Assembly: GCA_964483985.1 (NCBI GenBank)
Contig: CAZADS010000088.1
Coordinates: 47,059-111,058, forward strand
Source: CAZADS01 sp964483985
GTDB lineage: Bacteria > Pseudomonadota > Alphaproteobacteria > Thalassobaculales > Thalassobaculaceae
Direction of reading: 5' to 3'
Length of the DNA stretch: 64,000 nucleotides
Positions 8,738-18,103 of the stretch are shown here, in pieces (the stretch's first letter is position 1; each line of letters starts with the position of its first letter). The position numbers were made by a program, and so were the translations under genes. Below the pieces are notes generated by a model, which did no database searches, was not told where the DNA came from, and worked only from the letters and a program-made list of their open reading frames with translations.

Positions 8738-10953
8738 ATGAACACCAAATGCAAAACTCAAATTCACTCTGGGGCGAACTTGGTCTCTCAAAAGAAGAGT
8801 TTTGCTTAATTAACAAAATACTAGACCGAGAGCCATCTTTGACAGAATTAGGTATATTCTCGGCAATGTGGTCAGAACATTGCTCATATAAATCTTCTAA
8901 AAAGTGGCTCAAGATTCTACCTACAGAAGGTCCACAAGTGATTCAAGGGCCGGGGGAAAATGCAGGCGTCCTCGATATAGGTGATGGGCTCGCAGCTGTC
9001 TTCAAGATTGAGAGCCATAATCATCCCAGTTTTATTGAACCCTATCAAGGTGCTGCCACAGGTGTCGGCGGCATTTTAAGAGATGTTTTTACCATGGGTG
9101 CTCGTCCAATTGCCAATTTAAATGCTTTACGATTTGGCCATCCAAACCACCCAAAAACGCGACACCTTTTGTCCGGAGTAGTCGCTGGAATTGCTGGCTA
9201 CGGTAATTGTATCGGAGTACCTACCGTTGGAGGGGAGGTAAATTTCCACCCATCTTACAATGGAAATAATCTCGTTAATGCCATGACAGTAGGACTAGCA
9301 TCTACAGAACGTATTTTTTATTCAGCTGCTTCTGGGATCGGAAATCCAGTTGTCTACGTGGGAGCTAAGACTGGACGCGATGGTATCCATGGAGCAACCA
9401 TGGCGTCTGCTGAATTCTCAGACGATATTGAGAAAAAACGTCCTACAGTGCAAGTAGGCGATCCGTTTATAGAAAAATTACTGTTAGAAGCGTGTCTGGA
9501 GTTAATGCAAAACGATGCAATCATAGCTATCCAAGATATGGGAGCAGCTGGACTCACATCCTCATCTGTAGAAATGGCTGGGAAAGGAAAACTTGGTTTG
9601 CAGCTTGACCTCGATTCGGTGCCCCTTAGAGAAGATAACATGACTGCCTTCGAGATTATGCTTTCTGAAAGCCAAGAACGGATGTTAATGGTCTTGAAAC
9701 CTCAATCCGAATCTCTGGCTCGGTCAATTTTTAAGCGATGGGGGCTAGATTTTGCTGTGATTGGAAAACTTACATCCACGGGCCGATTAGTCATAATAAA
9801 AGGAGGTAAACTTGAAGCCAATATTCCAATCGACCCAATGGTTGACGCTTCTCCAGAATATGACAGGCCATGGACTTCTCGGCCAAAACTACCACAGCTG
9901 TCTATTAGAAAAGAAAACGATTCCCCCAAGCTTAGTCAAAGCCTAGTCACTCTCATGTCATCGCACCACTTAGCGAGTAGACGATGGATTTGGGAACAAT
10001 ATGATCATTTGGTAATGAATGATACAATTGTTCGACCAGGAGGGGATGCAGCCCTTTTACGCGTCAGAGACACAGAAAAAATTCTTGCCATGACCGTAGA
10101 TTGTACCCCCAGATATTGCGCTGCTGATCCTGAAGTCGGTGGAGCTCAAGCCGTAGCCGAAGCATGGCGAAATTTAACTGCAACGGGTGCTATACCTTTA
10201 GCCATAACTAATAATATGAATTTTGGCAATCCTGAGCGCCCTGAAATTATGGGGCAATTTGTTGGATGCATAGAAGGCATGCGAAATGCGTGTCGAGCAC
10301 TTAATTTTCCGGTTATTTCTGGCAATGTTTCACTTTATAATGAGACCGGTGGTAAAGCTATTTTACCCACACCTGTAATAGGCGGTGTTGGCCTAATAGA
10401 AGGTAAAAACCATCACACTACTATTTCCGTAAAAGCAGCAGGCGAAAGCATTTGGCTCATCGGCGCCACAATTGGCTGGCTTGGACAGTCAGTTTATCTA
10501 TTAGAAATGGAAGGCAGGGAAGATGGCCCCCCGCCCCCAATTGACTTAGAAGCAGAGAAAGTTAATGGTGATTTCGTTCGCGCCCTAATAAACCAAGGCT
10601 TAGTAACGGCATGCCACGATATCTCTGATGGAGGTATTCTGGTAGCGCTGGCCGAAATGGTGCTAGCTGAGTATAAAAAAGAATTCACTTTTGGTGCAAA
10701 TTTATTAACATCTGAGCTACCCAAAACCGAAGCCATTTGTTTCGGAGAAGATCAAGGGAGATACTTAGTCACTACGACAATAAATCACGATATAATCTAT
10801 GATAGAGCAACAGCAGCAAATATCCCAATCAAATTAATTGGGACAACAACCACCGATGGTCTGTTGACACTTGCCTCTAACGATTCCATATCTGTAGAGA
10901 AGTTACGTGCTGGTTTTGAGAGCTGGATGCCAGATTATATGCAGAAATTTTAA
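8734..10953 (+). CDS. purL: FGAM synthase large subunit PurL (small type)
   Basis: ATP-dependent amidotransferase that converts FGAR and ammonia to FGAM in purine synthesis. At 739 residues it is the small form that works with PurQ and PurS. Motifs: MWSEHCSYKSSKKWLK (about residues 44-59), KIESHNHPSFIEPYQGAATG, GGILRDVFTMGARP, and in the second half NNMNFGNPERPE and SGNVSLYNET. It overlaps purQ by four bases and is followed after 22 bases by the BolA-like gene. Confidence 0.97.
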   Translation: MNEHQMQNSNSLWGELGLSKEEFCLINKILDREPSLTELGIFSAMWSEHCSYKSSKKWLKILPTEGPQVIQGPGENAGVLDIGDGLAAVFKIESHNHPSFIEPYQGAATGVGGILRDVFTMGARPIANLNALRFGHPNHPKTRHLLSGVVAGIAGYGNCIGVPTVGGEVNFHPSYNGNNLVNAMTVGLASTERIFYSAASGIGNPVVYVGAKTGRDGIHGATMASAEFSDDIEKKRPTVQVGDPFIEKLLLEACLELMQNDAIIAIQDMGAAGLTSSSVEMAGKGKLGLQLDLDSVPLREDNMTAFEIMLSESQERMLMVLKPQSESLARSIFKRWGLDFAVIGKLTSTGRLVIIKGGKLEANIPIDPMVDASPEYDRPWTSRPKLPQLSIRKENDSPKLSQSLVTLMSSHHLASRRWIWEQYDHLVMNDTIVRPGGDAALLRVRDTEKILAMTVDCTPRYCAADPEVGGAQAVAEAWRNLTATGAIPLAITNNMNFGNPERPEIMGQFVGCIEGMRNACRALNFPVISGNVSLYNETGGKAILPTPVIGGVGLIEGKNHHTTISVKAAGESIWLIGATIGWLGQSVYLLEMEGREDGPPPPIDLEAEKVNGDFVRALINQGLVTACHDISDGGILVALAEMVLAEYKKEFTFGANLLTSELPKTEAICFGEDQGRYLVTTTINHDIIYDRATAANIPIKLIGTTTTDGLLTLASNDSISVEKLRAGFESWMPDYMQKF

Positions 10954-10975
10954 CTACATGTTAGGAATCACATAA

Positions 10976-11218
10976 ATGGCAATGACAGCTGATGAGATAG
11001 AACGCCTTATAAAGGATGATTTCCCGGACGCCGAAGTTAAAATTGAAGACCTACGTGGCGACGGTGATCATTACGCAGCTCATATTATTTCATCGGCGTT
11101 CATAGGAAAAACGAGAATCCAGCAGCACCAAATGGTTTATGCCGCTCTGAAAGGGCGCATGGGAAATGAATTACATGCACTAGCTCTACAAACCTCTCGG
11201 CCCAGCGCGCGAGATTAA
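10976..11218 (+). CDS. BolA-family protein
   Basis: An 80-residue BolA-like protein. BolA proteins pair with monothiol glutaredoxins through a shared [2Fe-2S] cluster and take part in iron sensing and Fe-S delivery. Visible features are the N-terminal helix EIERLIKDDFPDAEVKIEDL, the loop GDGDHYAAHIIS, a helix-turn-helix-like segment FIGKTRIQQHQMVYAALKG and the closing LHALALQT with the invariant histidine. It sits between purL (22 bases) and the monothiol glutaredoxin (25 bases), the common alphaproteobacterial order, which supports its role as that glutaredoxin's partner (BolA3/IbaG-like). Confidence 0.93.
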   Translation: MAMTADEIERLIKDDFPDAEVKIEDLRGDGDHYAAHIISSAFIGKTRIQQHQMVYAALKGRMGNELHALALQTSRPSARD

Positions 11219-11243
11219 ACAGCACATTATGGGAGTATTAACT

Positions 11244-11585
11244 ATGCTAGACGTTGCAACAAGGGATAGAATTCAAAACGAAGTAGACGGGGCCGAAGTT
11301 CTACTATTTATGAAAGGTACACCAGTATTTCCGCAGTGTGGTTTTTCAGCAGCAGTGGTTCAGGTATTAAGTCATCTTCAAATCAAATTTCATAGCATAA
11401 ATGTGCTAGAAGATCCGGAAATCCGGGATGGTATTAAGCATTTTTCCGATTGGCCAACAATTCCTCAACTATATGTAAAGGGTGAATTCTTAGGAGGCTG
11501 TGATATAATTAGGGAAATGTATGAAACCGGTGAATTAACTGAATATTTTGAGCAACAGGGTGTCTCGGCAAAATCATCAAACTGA
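11244..11585 (+). CDS. grxD: Monothiol glutaredoxin (Grx4/GrxD type)
   Basis: Monothiol glutaredoxin that holds a glutathione-ligated [2Fe-2S] cluster and passes it to client proteins, often with a BolA partner. The CGFS active site appears as FPQCGFSAAVVQ, preceded by LFMKGTP and followed by WPTIPQLYVKGEFLGGCDI, the glutathione-binding TIP and GGCD elements. Two in-frame ATGs exist at 11229 and 11244. GGGAG lies eight bases before the second, so 11244 is chosen (113 residues). It ends the purine/BolA cluster. Confidence 0.94.
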   Translation: MLDVATRDRIQNEVDGAEVLLFMKGTPVFPQCGFSAAVVQVLSHLQIKFHSINVLEDPEIRDGIKHFSDWPTIPQLYVKGEFLGGCDIIREMYETGELTEYFEQQGVSAKSSN

Positions 11586-11688
11586 TGTTTTGAAAAGCCG
11601 AAGATAAAAAGATCGTAAATTAAAAAGACCTTTTTCACGCCAGATAAAAAATGGCTGAGACCCGCGGTTCTAATTGATCGATTTTCAT

Positions 11689-12144
11689 ATGTTCACCAAA
11701 AATGCTACTCCGTTAATCAAGAAAATATTGGATCCATCACCCAGCACATTATTCGCGGTAGCCTTTATTGCGCTAGCAGCAGCTCTTTTTAATGGTTACC
11801 CAAATGCAAAGTTTTTAATAAAGGGCTCAGTTGGAAACGCTGAAATCATTGATGTAGCTGATCCGTCAGAAGACTATGCTCGGTATCTCGTTAGTATCCA
11901 TCGACCGAATTCGCCATCGGTTCAAGGTGTAATAGATTCTGACAGGCGAAATTTAAAAGTAGGGGATGTAATTGCTATTTTTTATCGCCGAGACAATCCC
12001 AAAGCGATGCTTTCAATTGAACTTTTCGCACCCTGGACAAAATCTATTTGGTTAACGATTGTTGGTTTATCCGCCCTCGGACTCGGTTTGCGCGAGCGAG
12101 AACGGAGAACACGGAAAAAGTCGGGGCCAAATCGGATTCAATAG
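11689..12144 (+). CDS. DUF3592-like membrane protein
   Basis: A protein of about 151 residues with a hydrophobic segment near the N-terminus (LFAVAFIALAAALFN) and another near the C-terminus (SIWLTIVGLSALGLGL), leaving a periplasmic domain of about 75 residues between them. The phrase LKVGDVIAIFYRRDNPKAML fits the DUF3592 consensus (vGd.v.v.Y.p.nP..a). An in-frame TTG at 11674 could lengthen it by five residues, but neither start has a good ribosome-binding site. The C-terminus is basic and disordered. Function unknown; it stands alone between grxD and the convergent rpsD. Confidence 0.7.
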   Translation: MFTKNATPLIKKILDPSPSTLFAVAFIALAAALFNGYPNAKFLIKGSVGNAEIIDVADPSEDYARYLVSIHRPNSPSVQGVIDSDRRNLKVGDVIAIFYRRDNPKAMLSIELFAPWTKSIWLTIVGLSALGLGLRERERRTRKKSGPNRIQ

Positions 12145-12184
12145 AGGAAAATAACGAACAAATCCAATTTGGTTTAGTAAACCG

Positions 12185-12799
12185 TTAGCGGGAATAAAAT
12201 TCGATGACTAAATTCGGCTCCATTTGAACCGGATACGGGACATCTTCTAATTTTGGTTGCCTAATAAAAGTTCCCTTCATCTTAGAAAAATCAACGTCCA
12301 TGTAATCAGGTACATCGCGTTCATTCGATGCGACGGCCTCAAGTACCATTGGGATCTCTTTGGATTTTTCTTTGACTTCTACAATATCCCCTTCTTTACA
12401 AAGAAAAGAGGGAATTGTCACTCTACGACCGTTAACACTAACGTGTCCATGACTCACAAACTGTCGAGCTCCAAAGACTGTAGGTACAAACTTCATTCTA
12501 TAGACCACCGCATCTAATCTGCATTCCAATATACCAATCAGATTTTCCCCAGTATCGCCTCTCCGCCGCACCGCCTCTCGATAATATCTACGAAATTGTT
12601 TCTCTCCTATATTGCCGTAGTACCCCTTTAATTTTTGTTTGGCCATAAGCTGGACACCAAAATCAGACGGCTTGCGTCGGCGTTGCCCATGCTGACCAGG
12701 ACCATATTCTCGGCTATTAAAAGGCGATTTCGGCCGTCCCCAGAGATTTACTCCCAAACGGCGATCTATCTTATGTTTCGAACCTATTCGATTACTCAT
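12185..12799 (-). CDS. rpsD: 30S ribosomal protein S4
   Basis: Primary 16S rRNA-binding protein that nucleates 30S assembly. The 204 residues include the N-terminal domain (HKIDRRLGVNLWGRPKSPF, GPGQHGQRRRKPSDFG) and the S4 RNA-binding domain (ECRLDAVVYRM, ARQFVSHGHVSVNGRRV). The strong ribosome-binding site AAGGAG lies a few bases upstream of the ATG. As in many alphaproteobacteria it is a stand-alone gene away from the large ribosomal operons. A GC-rich hairpin sits just upstream in its leader (separate entry). Confidence 0.98.
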   Translation of the reverse strand: MSNRIGSKHKIDRRLGVNLWGRPKSPFNSREYGPGQHGQRRRKPSDFGVQLMAKQKLKGYYGNIGEKQFRRYYREAVRRRGDTGENLIGILECRLDAVVYRMKFVPTVFGARQFVSHGHVSVNGRRVTIPSFLCKEGDIVEVKEKSKEIPMVLEAVASNERDVPDYMDVDFSKMKGTFIRQPKLEDVPYPVQMEPNLVIEFYSR

Positions 12800-12825
12800 G
12801 CTGGGCTCCTTTAGGCCTCTGTTTT

Positions 12826-12852
12826 GTCCCGGTAGGGCTAAAAAGCCGGGGA
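12826..12852 (-). promoter_or_regulatory. GC-rich hairpin in the rpsD leader
   Basis: About 27-50 bases upstream of the rpsD start codon, the transcript can pair CCCGG (846-850 of the 12 kb block) with CCGGG (828-832) around a loop that itself holds GGCT-TTTT-AGCC. The two stems share bases and so could be alternatives. This is a direct reading of the sequence. S4 autoregulates translation in several bacteria, so a leader element is plausible, but I do not recognise a catalogued S4 motif here. Confidence 0.35.
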
Positions 12853-13099
12853 TGAAAAAAAATCAACCCGCTTTCCCGAGAATAAGCCGAGCAATATACG
12901 AACCATAACGGGAATGTCAAATGCAACTAGTGCAGATAAGCTTATATATACTGTCAGTCAAGAAGTTTGAACGACTTAACGCTTATCAAAATCTAAAGAC
13001 CGAATAAATTCTATTTAATACGCATAAAATTAATTATCGTTTAGAACGGGACTAAAGCCCAAGAACAACCAGAATTTCATATGCCGAAGGGATTTTATA
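12853..13099. other. Divergent intergenic region between rpsD and the TerC gene
   Basis: Together with the rpsD leader this makes a 300-base gene-free stretch. It must carry divergent promoters for rpsD and the TerC-family gene. It is AT-rich in its right half, and GAAGGG just before 13100 serves as the TerC ribosome-binding site. I looked for a manganese (yybP-ykoY) riboswitch, which sometimes precedes TerC-type genes, and did not see its conserved core. Confidence 0.4.
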
Positions 13100-13816
13100 A
13101 TGGAATGGATCGATAACCCTGCGATTTGGGCTAGTTTATTAACACTGACACTGCTTGAAATCGTGTTGGGGATTGATAATGTGATCTTCGTTTCCATCGT
13201 AGCAAATCGCTTGCCTCCAAAACAAAGAGCCAAAGCCAGAGGTATCGGACTCAGTGTAGCACTTATTTTGCGGTTAATTTTACTTGCCGCAATTGCTTGG
13301 ATTGTGGGGTTGACCCAACCAATTTTAGAATTCCTAAGTTATTCCTTTTCATGGCGCGATATCATATTATTTTCTGGCGGTATCTTTTTGATTTATAAAG
13401 GAACAACTGAAATACATGCAACCGTCGAAGGTAACAATTTCGATGAGCAAACCAAGTCACCCGCTAGTTTTACGAATGTTATTGGTCAAATCGTAATATT
13501 AGACCTCGTCTTTTCAATTGACTCTGTGGTGACAGCAGTTGGAATGGCAGAACATCTTTGGGTAATGATTGTTGCTGTAATAGTGGCAATGTTCGTTATG
13601 TTTTGTGCGGCTAAACCAATTAGTATCTTCATAGATCAACACCCAACCGCCAAAATGTTAGCCCTTTCGTTTCTACTTTTGATTGGTGTGGCTTTGGTAG
13701 CTGACGGGTTACATTTTCATATACCACGCGAATATCTCTATTTTGCTGTAGCTTTTTCAGCCGTTGTGGAAATCTTGAACTTATTAGTTCGACGAAAGAA
13801 AAGAGTGCAAACTTAA
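13100..13816 (+). CDS. TerC-family integral membrane protein
   Basis: A 238-residue membrane protein with about seven transmembrane helices. The two TerC signature segments are present: LLEIVLGIDNVIFVSIVANRLP in helix 1 (shown as adjacent pieces, residues about 17-38) and LDLVFSIDSVVTAVGMAEH near residue 140. Each carries the acidic residue thought to bind metal. TerC proteins such as E. coli Alx and Bacillus MeeF/MeeY export manganese and help metallate exoenzymes; that is family knowledge, not shown here. GAAGGG precedes the ATG. It is convergent with trmJ downstream. Confidence 0.9.
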   Translation: MEWIDNPAIWASLLTLTLLEIVLGIDNVIFVSIVANRLPPKQRAKARGIGLSVALILRLILLAAIAWIVGLTQPILEFLSYSFSWRDIILFSGGIFLIYKGTTEIHATVEGNNFDEQTKSPASFTNVIGQIVILDLVFSIDSVVTAVGMAEHLWVMIVAVIVAMFVMFCAAKPISIFIDQHPTAKMLALSFLLLIGVALVADGLHFHIPREYLYFAVAFSAVVEILNLLVRRKKRVQT

Positions 13817-13840
13817 AGATTTATTACTCGCAAAGTTTAG

Positions 13841-14635
13841 CTACCTATCTTTTCGGTTTCTGTTTCTTTTTGTGTCAGGATTCGTAAGGGCTGTTAACAC
13901 GCCGTGAAGCGTGCGAACTTCCTGATCAGTCAAACCAGCTCGGTTGAACATTACACGAAGGTTTCTTTTGATAGATGGAGATAAATTTTCTGGAAACAAA
14001 AAGCCAGCTTTCTGCAACTCCCTTTCTAAACGCTCATAAAAGTACTCTCGTTGCTCGATAGTAGCTAAAGGCGTATTACCCCACGAATTATTAGGCGGGT
14101 CAGATCTGCTCCGGGCTTGCAACCATTGATAACCAACTAATAAAACAGCCTGAGCGAGATTTAATGAAGCAAATGCTGGATTAAGTGGAACCTCAATTAT
14201 TGCATTAGCTAACACTATATCATCATTAATCAATCCTGCCCGCTCAGGACCGAAAAGTATACCAGGCCGACCGCCATTGGCTATGTGTCCGACTAGGCGT
14301 TCACCTGCCGAACAAGGTGTTAAAACTGTTTTTGCCAAATCCCTTTCACGGGAAGTCGTAGCAAAAACCAAATCAAGGTCTCTTGTTGCTTCTATGGTTG
14401 TGTCATAAAGTTGTGCTCTTTCCAACACTAATCCAGCACCTGAAGACGTCGTCACTGCTCGGGGATTAGGCCAACCATCCCGTGGCCGGACAATCCGCAT
14501 GTTCGTTAGACCACAATTCAACATTGCCCGAGCTGCAGTCCCTATATTTTCTCCTAGTTGCGGATCAACCAAGATAATGACAGGCCAATCACTTTCTATA
14601 CCATCAACATTTGACCTTTGATTAGTGCCGGCCAT
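13841..14635 (-). CDS. trmJ: tRNA (cytidine/uridine-2'-O-)-methyltransferase TrmJ-like (SPOUT)
   Basis: A 264-residue SPOUT-class methyltransferase. Motif 1 is LGENIGTAARAMLNCGL (about residues 28-44), motif 2 LFGPERAGL, and motif 3 VPLNPAFASLNLAQAV, together forming the knotted SAM site. TrmJ methylates the 2'-O of ribose 32 in several tRNAs. The C-terminal extension (LERELQKAGFLFPENLSPSIKRNLRVMFNRAGLTDQEV) is the TrmJ-type tail rather than the short TrmL form. It is followed on the minus strand, upstream by 94 bases, by cysS. Family certain, exact target base inferred. Confidence 0.9.
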   Translation of the reverse strand: MAGTNQRSNVDGIESDWPVIILVDPQLGENIGTAARAMLNCGLTNMRIVRPRDGWPNPRAVTTSSGAGLVLERAQLYDTTIEATRDLDLVFATTSRERDLAKTVLTPCSAGERLVGHIANGGRPGILFGPERAGLINDDIVLANAIIEVPLNPAFASLNLAQAVLLVGYQWLQARSRSDPPNNSWGNTPLATIEQREYFYERLERELQKAGFLFPENLSPSIKRNLRVMFNRAGLTDQEVRTLHGVLTALTNPDTKRNRNRKDR

Positions 14636-14729
14636 TATTTAGTCCAAACTGAGGACATTTCATTCATCCGAGTAAAATTACTTCCCGAAAGGAAAGACAG
14701 GTCTAAAAAAACATCCTTTTATATACTTC

Positions 14730-16112
14730 CTAGTGCCGCCGCCACACAGTGCCATCTATACTGTCCTCTAAAACTATTTGTCTAATCTTAAGTTCATCTC
14801 TAATACGATCAGCCTCGATAAAGTCTCGTTTCTTTCGAGCAACCTCTCTGGCCGCTATCATCTCCTCTATCTCCTCTATCTCCGCTGTTTCAACGTTATT
14901 ATTCCCTTGAAACCAAGTCTCAGGATCATCAACAAGTAGTCCTAAAAGATAAGCTGAGGAAATTAACTCATCTTTTAGTTTATTCATTTTCTTACTATTC
15001 GTCGTTTTGTTTATTAATTTCGCAATTTCGTGTAGTCTAGATAATGCTAACGGTGTGTTTAGATCATCTGACAAAGCTGCTACCACAGATTTAGCAGGTT
15101 TACTTAAATTACTGGAAATCTTGTCACCACCAACACCCCGTAACGCGTGATATAGGCGGTCAAGCGATGCCTTGGCATCCATTAAACCCTGTGTTGAATA
15201 ATCCAACGGGGCACGATAATGACCCGCTAACAAAGCGTATCGGATAACTTCACCCGGCCATTCTTTTAAGAGATCATGAACAGTAAAAAAATTCCCTAAG
15301 GACTTGCTCATTTTCTCGCCATCGACCGTAACATACCCATTATGCATCCAAATAGAAGCCATTGATGACGTATCAAATGTACACCTCGTTTGGGCTATTT
15401 CATTCTCATGATGAGGAAAAACCAAATCGATACCGCCAGCGTGAATATCAAATGATTCACCCAGATACATATGACTCATCGCAGAGCATTCTATATGCCA
15501 TCCTGGTCGGCCGTACCCCCACGGACTTTTCCAACCTGGGGTATCTTTTGCCGAAGGTTTCCATAAAACAAAGTCTGTCCCATCACGCTTATAGGGTGCA
15601 ACATCAACACGAGCCCCCGCTATCAGTTCAGTCTTATTGAGCCCCGAAAGGCGCCCGTAATCCTTCATAGATGACACATCAAACAAAACATGATCGTCCG
15701 CGACATACGCGTGACCTTTATTAATCAAAGTTTCTATCATTTCTATCATATTAGTAACGTGCTCTGTCGCCCGCGGTTCGAAAGTCGGCGGCAAAGCTCC
15801 AATTCTTTTCATATCATCTTGGAAGACCTCAGTCGTTTCATTGGTTATTTCTCTTATCGAACGTCCCGATTCAGCTGATCGATTATTTATCTTGTCATCT
15901 ATATCAGTGATATTGCGAACGTAAATTACGTTGGGATAAATACATCTCAACAGACGATACAGCACGTCAAATACTACAACTGGTCTGGCATTCCCTATAT
16001 GCGCAAAATCATAAACAGTTGGACCGCAGACGTACATTCGAATTTTGTCTACATCTAATGGACAGAAATCGACTTTTTCCCGAGATAACGTGTCATAAAA
16101 AGATAAAACCAT
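14730..16112 (-). CDS. cysS: Cysteinyl-tRNA synthetase
   Basis: Class I aminoacyl-tRNA synthetase charging tRNA-Cys. The 460-residue length is typical. The HIGH motif appears as FAHIGNARPV after MYVCGPTVYD (Zn-binding Cys about residue 29); RPGWHIECSAMS supplies further zinc ligands; the KMSKS loop is GEKMSKSLGNFF. The C-terminal anticodon-binding region ends in KKRDFIEADRIRDELK, also typical. The gene begins 43 bases after the nadE stop codon on the same strand, so nadE-cysS could be one transcript. Confidence 0.97.
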   Translation of the reverse strand: MVLSFYDTLSREKVDFCPLDVDKIRMYVCGPTVYDFAHIGNARPVVVFDVLYRLLRCIYPNVIYVRNITDIDDKINNRSAESGRSIREITNETTEVFQDDMKRIGALPPTFEPRATEHVTNMIEMIETLINKGHAYVADDHVLFDVSSMKDYGRLSGLNKTELIAGARVDVAPYKRDGTDFVLWKPSAKDTPGWKSPWGYGRPGWHIECSAMSHMYLGESFDIHAGGIDLVFPHHENEIAQTRCTFDTSSMASIWMHNGYVTVDGEKMSKSLGNFFTVHDLLKEWPGEVIRYALLAGHYRAPLDYSTQGLMDAKASLDRLYHALRGVGGDKISSNLSKPAKSVVAALSDDLNTPLALSRLHEIAKLINKTTNSKKMNKLKDELISSAYLLGLLVDDPETWFQGNNNVETAEIEEIEEMIAAREVARKKRDFIEADRIRDELKIRQIVLEDSIDGTVWRRH

Positions 16113-16155
16113 GGAAACAAACTCTAAATAAACGCACTAATCACCATATTGACCG

Positions 16156-17838
16156 CTAATCGCTGAACATCTTTGGGCGATAAGCTTTTTCGAATGCATT
16201 GGTAATTGGATATCTCCTGTCGCGACCAAATGCCCGATGCCCTATTTTTACGCCTGGTGGAGCCTGACGCCGCTTATATTCAGCTCGGTCGAGCATTCGC
16301 CATATTCGCATAACCAAGGATTCCTCATAACCTTTAGACATAATCTCCTCAACAGTGGCCTCATCTTCTATTAAGCCCTGTAAAATGGCATCCAAATCCT
16401 CATACGGGGGCAGCGTATCTTGATCAATTTGATCTGGTCTTAATTCAGCCGAAGGTGGTTTCTCTATAATTCGGTTCGGCATGATAGGGCCAGCTGGACC
16501 AAAGCAATCGCGTGGCTTATTTTTATTTCGCCAACGCGACAAATCAAAAACTGTCATTTTATAGACATCTTTTAAAACTGAGTACCCGCCACACATGTCG
16601 CCATATAACGTAGCATAGCCTACCGACATTTCTGACTTATTTCCTGTAGACAAAACCATAGACCCAAATTTATTTGAAAGAGCCATCAGCGTTAGGCCCC
16701 GAGACCTAGACTGTAAATTTTCTTCCGCTATATCGCTTTCTGTACCTGCAAAATGATTTGTTAACATAGAGCTAAACGCCTGCATTGCGGGCCCGATAGA
16801 TATAGTATCCAATTTTGCTCCTATCATGTTCGCAGCCAAAGTAGCATCATCCAAACTGTCTTGACTTGTATACGGCGAAGGCATCATTACGCAATGAACT
16901 CTATCTGGTCCTAAAGCATCTACCGCCACCGCTGCGCTTAAAGCCGAATCAATGCCACCAGACATTCCAAGTATTACTCCGGGAAATCCATTTTTATTAA
17001 CATAATCGCGCAATCCCACTATCATTGCTTGATAAATTGCGGACAGGTCAGTTTCGACTGGGCTAGTTACTCCAGTTTCACAAATCCACCCGCCGCCCAA
17101 TCGGCGCCAGCTCGTAACGGCTAAATCTTCTCGCCAAGCCGGCATCTGCCATGGCAAACTTCGGTTTGAATTCATTACGAACGAAGCGCCGTCAAATACC
17201 AATTCATCTTGGCCACCGATTTGATTCAAATACACTAGTGGTAGACCCGATTCTACAACTCGGGCAACAGCATGATGGACCCTAACGTCCGCCTTGCCTG
17301 CTTCAAACGGAGACCCATTGGGCACCAAAAGTAATTCCCCTCCAGTTTCAGCGATACATTCCACCACATCCGGTGTCCAAATATCCTCACAAACAGGAAC
17401 TCCTATTCTAACATCTCGAAAATTAATAGGGCCGGGGAGAGGGCCGGGATCGAAAACTCTCTTTTCATCAAATACTCCATAGTTGGGTAAATCATGTTTG
17501 TGCCGAGCTGTTACAACGTTACCGCCATCCAACAAAACCTGAGAATTGTGCAATCGATCATCTTCTACCCAAGGAGAACCAAGCAATACTGCTGGCCCAC
17601 CATCATCAGTTTCAACAGAAAATTTCTCAACCACTTCACGTATTTCTCTAACAAATAAAGGTTTTCGAACAAGGTCTTCCGGAGGGTACCCACAAATAAA
17701 CAACTCGGATGTGAGAAGCAAATCAGCACCGTTTTTTGCGGCCTTATTTCTTGCCGCGCGTAGCTTTTCTAAGTTAGCATCTAGTTTTCCCACGGTAGGA
17801 TTTAGCTGGGCTATCGCTATATTGAGTTTATCGGCCAT
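16156..17838 (-). CDS. nadE: Glutamine-dependent NAD+ synthetase
   Basis: Makes NAD from nicotinate adenine dinucleotide, ATP and glutamine-derived ammonia. About 560 residues in two domains. The N-terminal nitrilase-type amidohydrolase has the Glu-Lys-Cys triad in LLTSELFICGYPP, HKHDLPNYGVFDEKR and VGVPVCEDIW. The C-terminal synthetase has the P-loop GMSGGIDSALSAAVAVDALG followed by LSTGNKSEMSVGYATLYGDM. An in-frame start 20 codons upstream (17898) is possible, but the ATG at 17838 gives MADKLNIAIAQLNPTVG, the usual N-terminus, with AGGAAAG a suitable distance ahead. Confidence 0.96.
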   Translation of the reverse strand: MADKLNIAIAQLNPTVGKLDANLEKLRAARNKAAKNGADLLLTSELFICGYPPEDLVRKPLFVREIREVVEKFSVETDDGGPAVLLGSPWVEDDRLHNSQVLLDGGNVVTARHKHDLPNYGVFDEKRVFDPGPLPGPINFRDVRIGVPVCEDIWTPDVVECIAETGGELLLVPNGSPFEAGKADVRVHHAVARVVESGLPLVYLNQIGGQDELVFDGASFVMNSNRSLPWQMPAWREDLAVTSWRRLGGGWICETGVTSPVETDLSAIYQAMIVGLRDYVNKNGFPGVILGMSGGIDSALSAAVAVDALGPDRVHCVMMPSPYTSQDSLDDATLAANMIGAKLDTISIGPAMQAFSSMLTNHFAGTESDIAEENLQSRSRGLTLMALSNKFGSMVLSTGNKSEMSVGYATLYGDMCGGYSVLKDVYKMTVFDLSRWRNKNKPRDCFGPAGPIMPNRIIEKPPSAELRPDQIDQDTLPPYEDLDAILQGLIEDEATVEEIMSKGYEESLVMRIWRMLDRAEYKRRQAPPGVKIGHRAFGRDRRYPITNAFEKAYRPKMFSD

Positions 17839-18103
17839 TATAAATTTCTTTCCTAAACAAAAATGCGATAACAAAAAAGTCTTATATCCCAGGGTCAAGT
17901 AAAATTTATGGTTATTTAAAAGAGTCAGTGGTTTACAATTCCGGTTTTTGAAACTTTTTGATAGACAATCTTATAAGCTTACGGTGTTAATCTAAAGAGT
18001 ATGATGAAATTTCCAAAATTACTTTTTTGTCACATGGATACGTAGATGGTTGGCTAAAAAATTAAATGTAAGCGATATCAAAATCAAAATGTAGGAGATA
18101 ATT

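Noticed and set aside
12960..13099. Manganese riboswitch before the TerC gene
   Set aside because: The conserved yybP-ykoY core could not be found.
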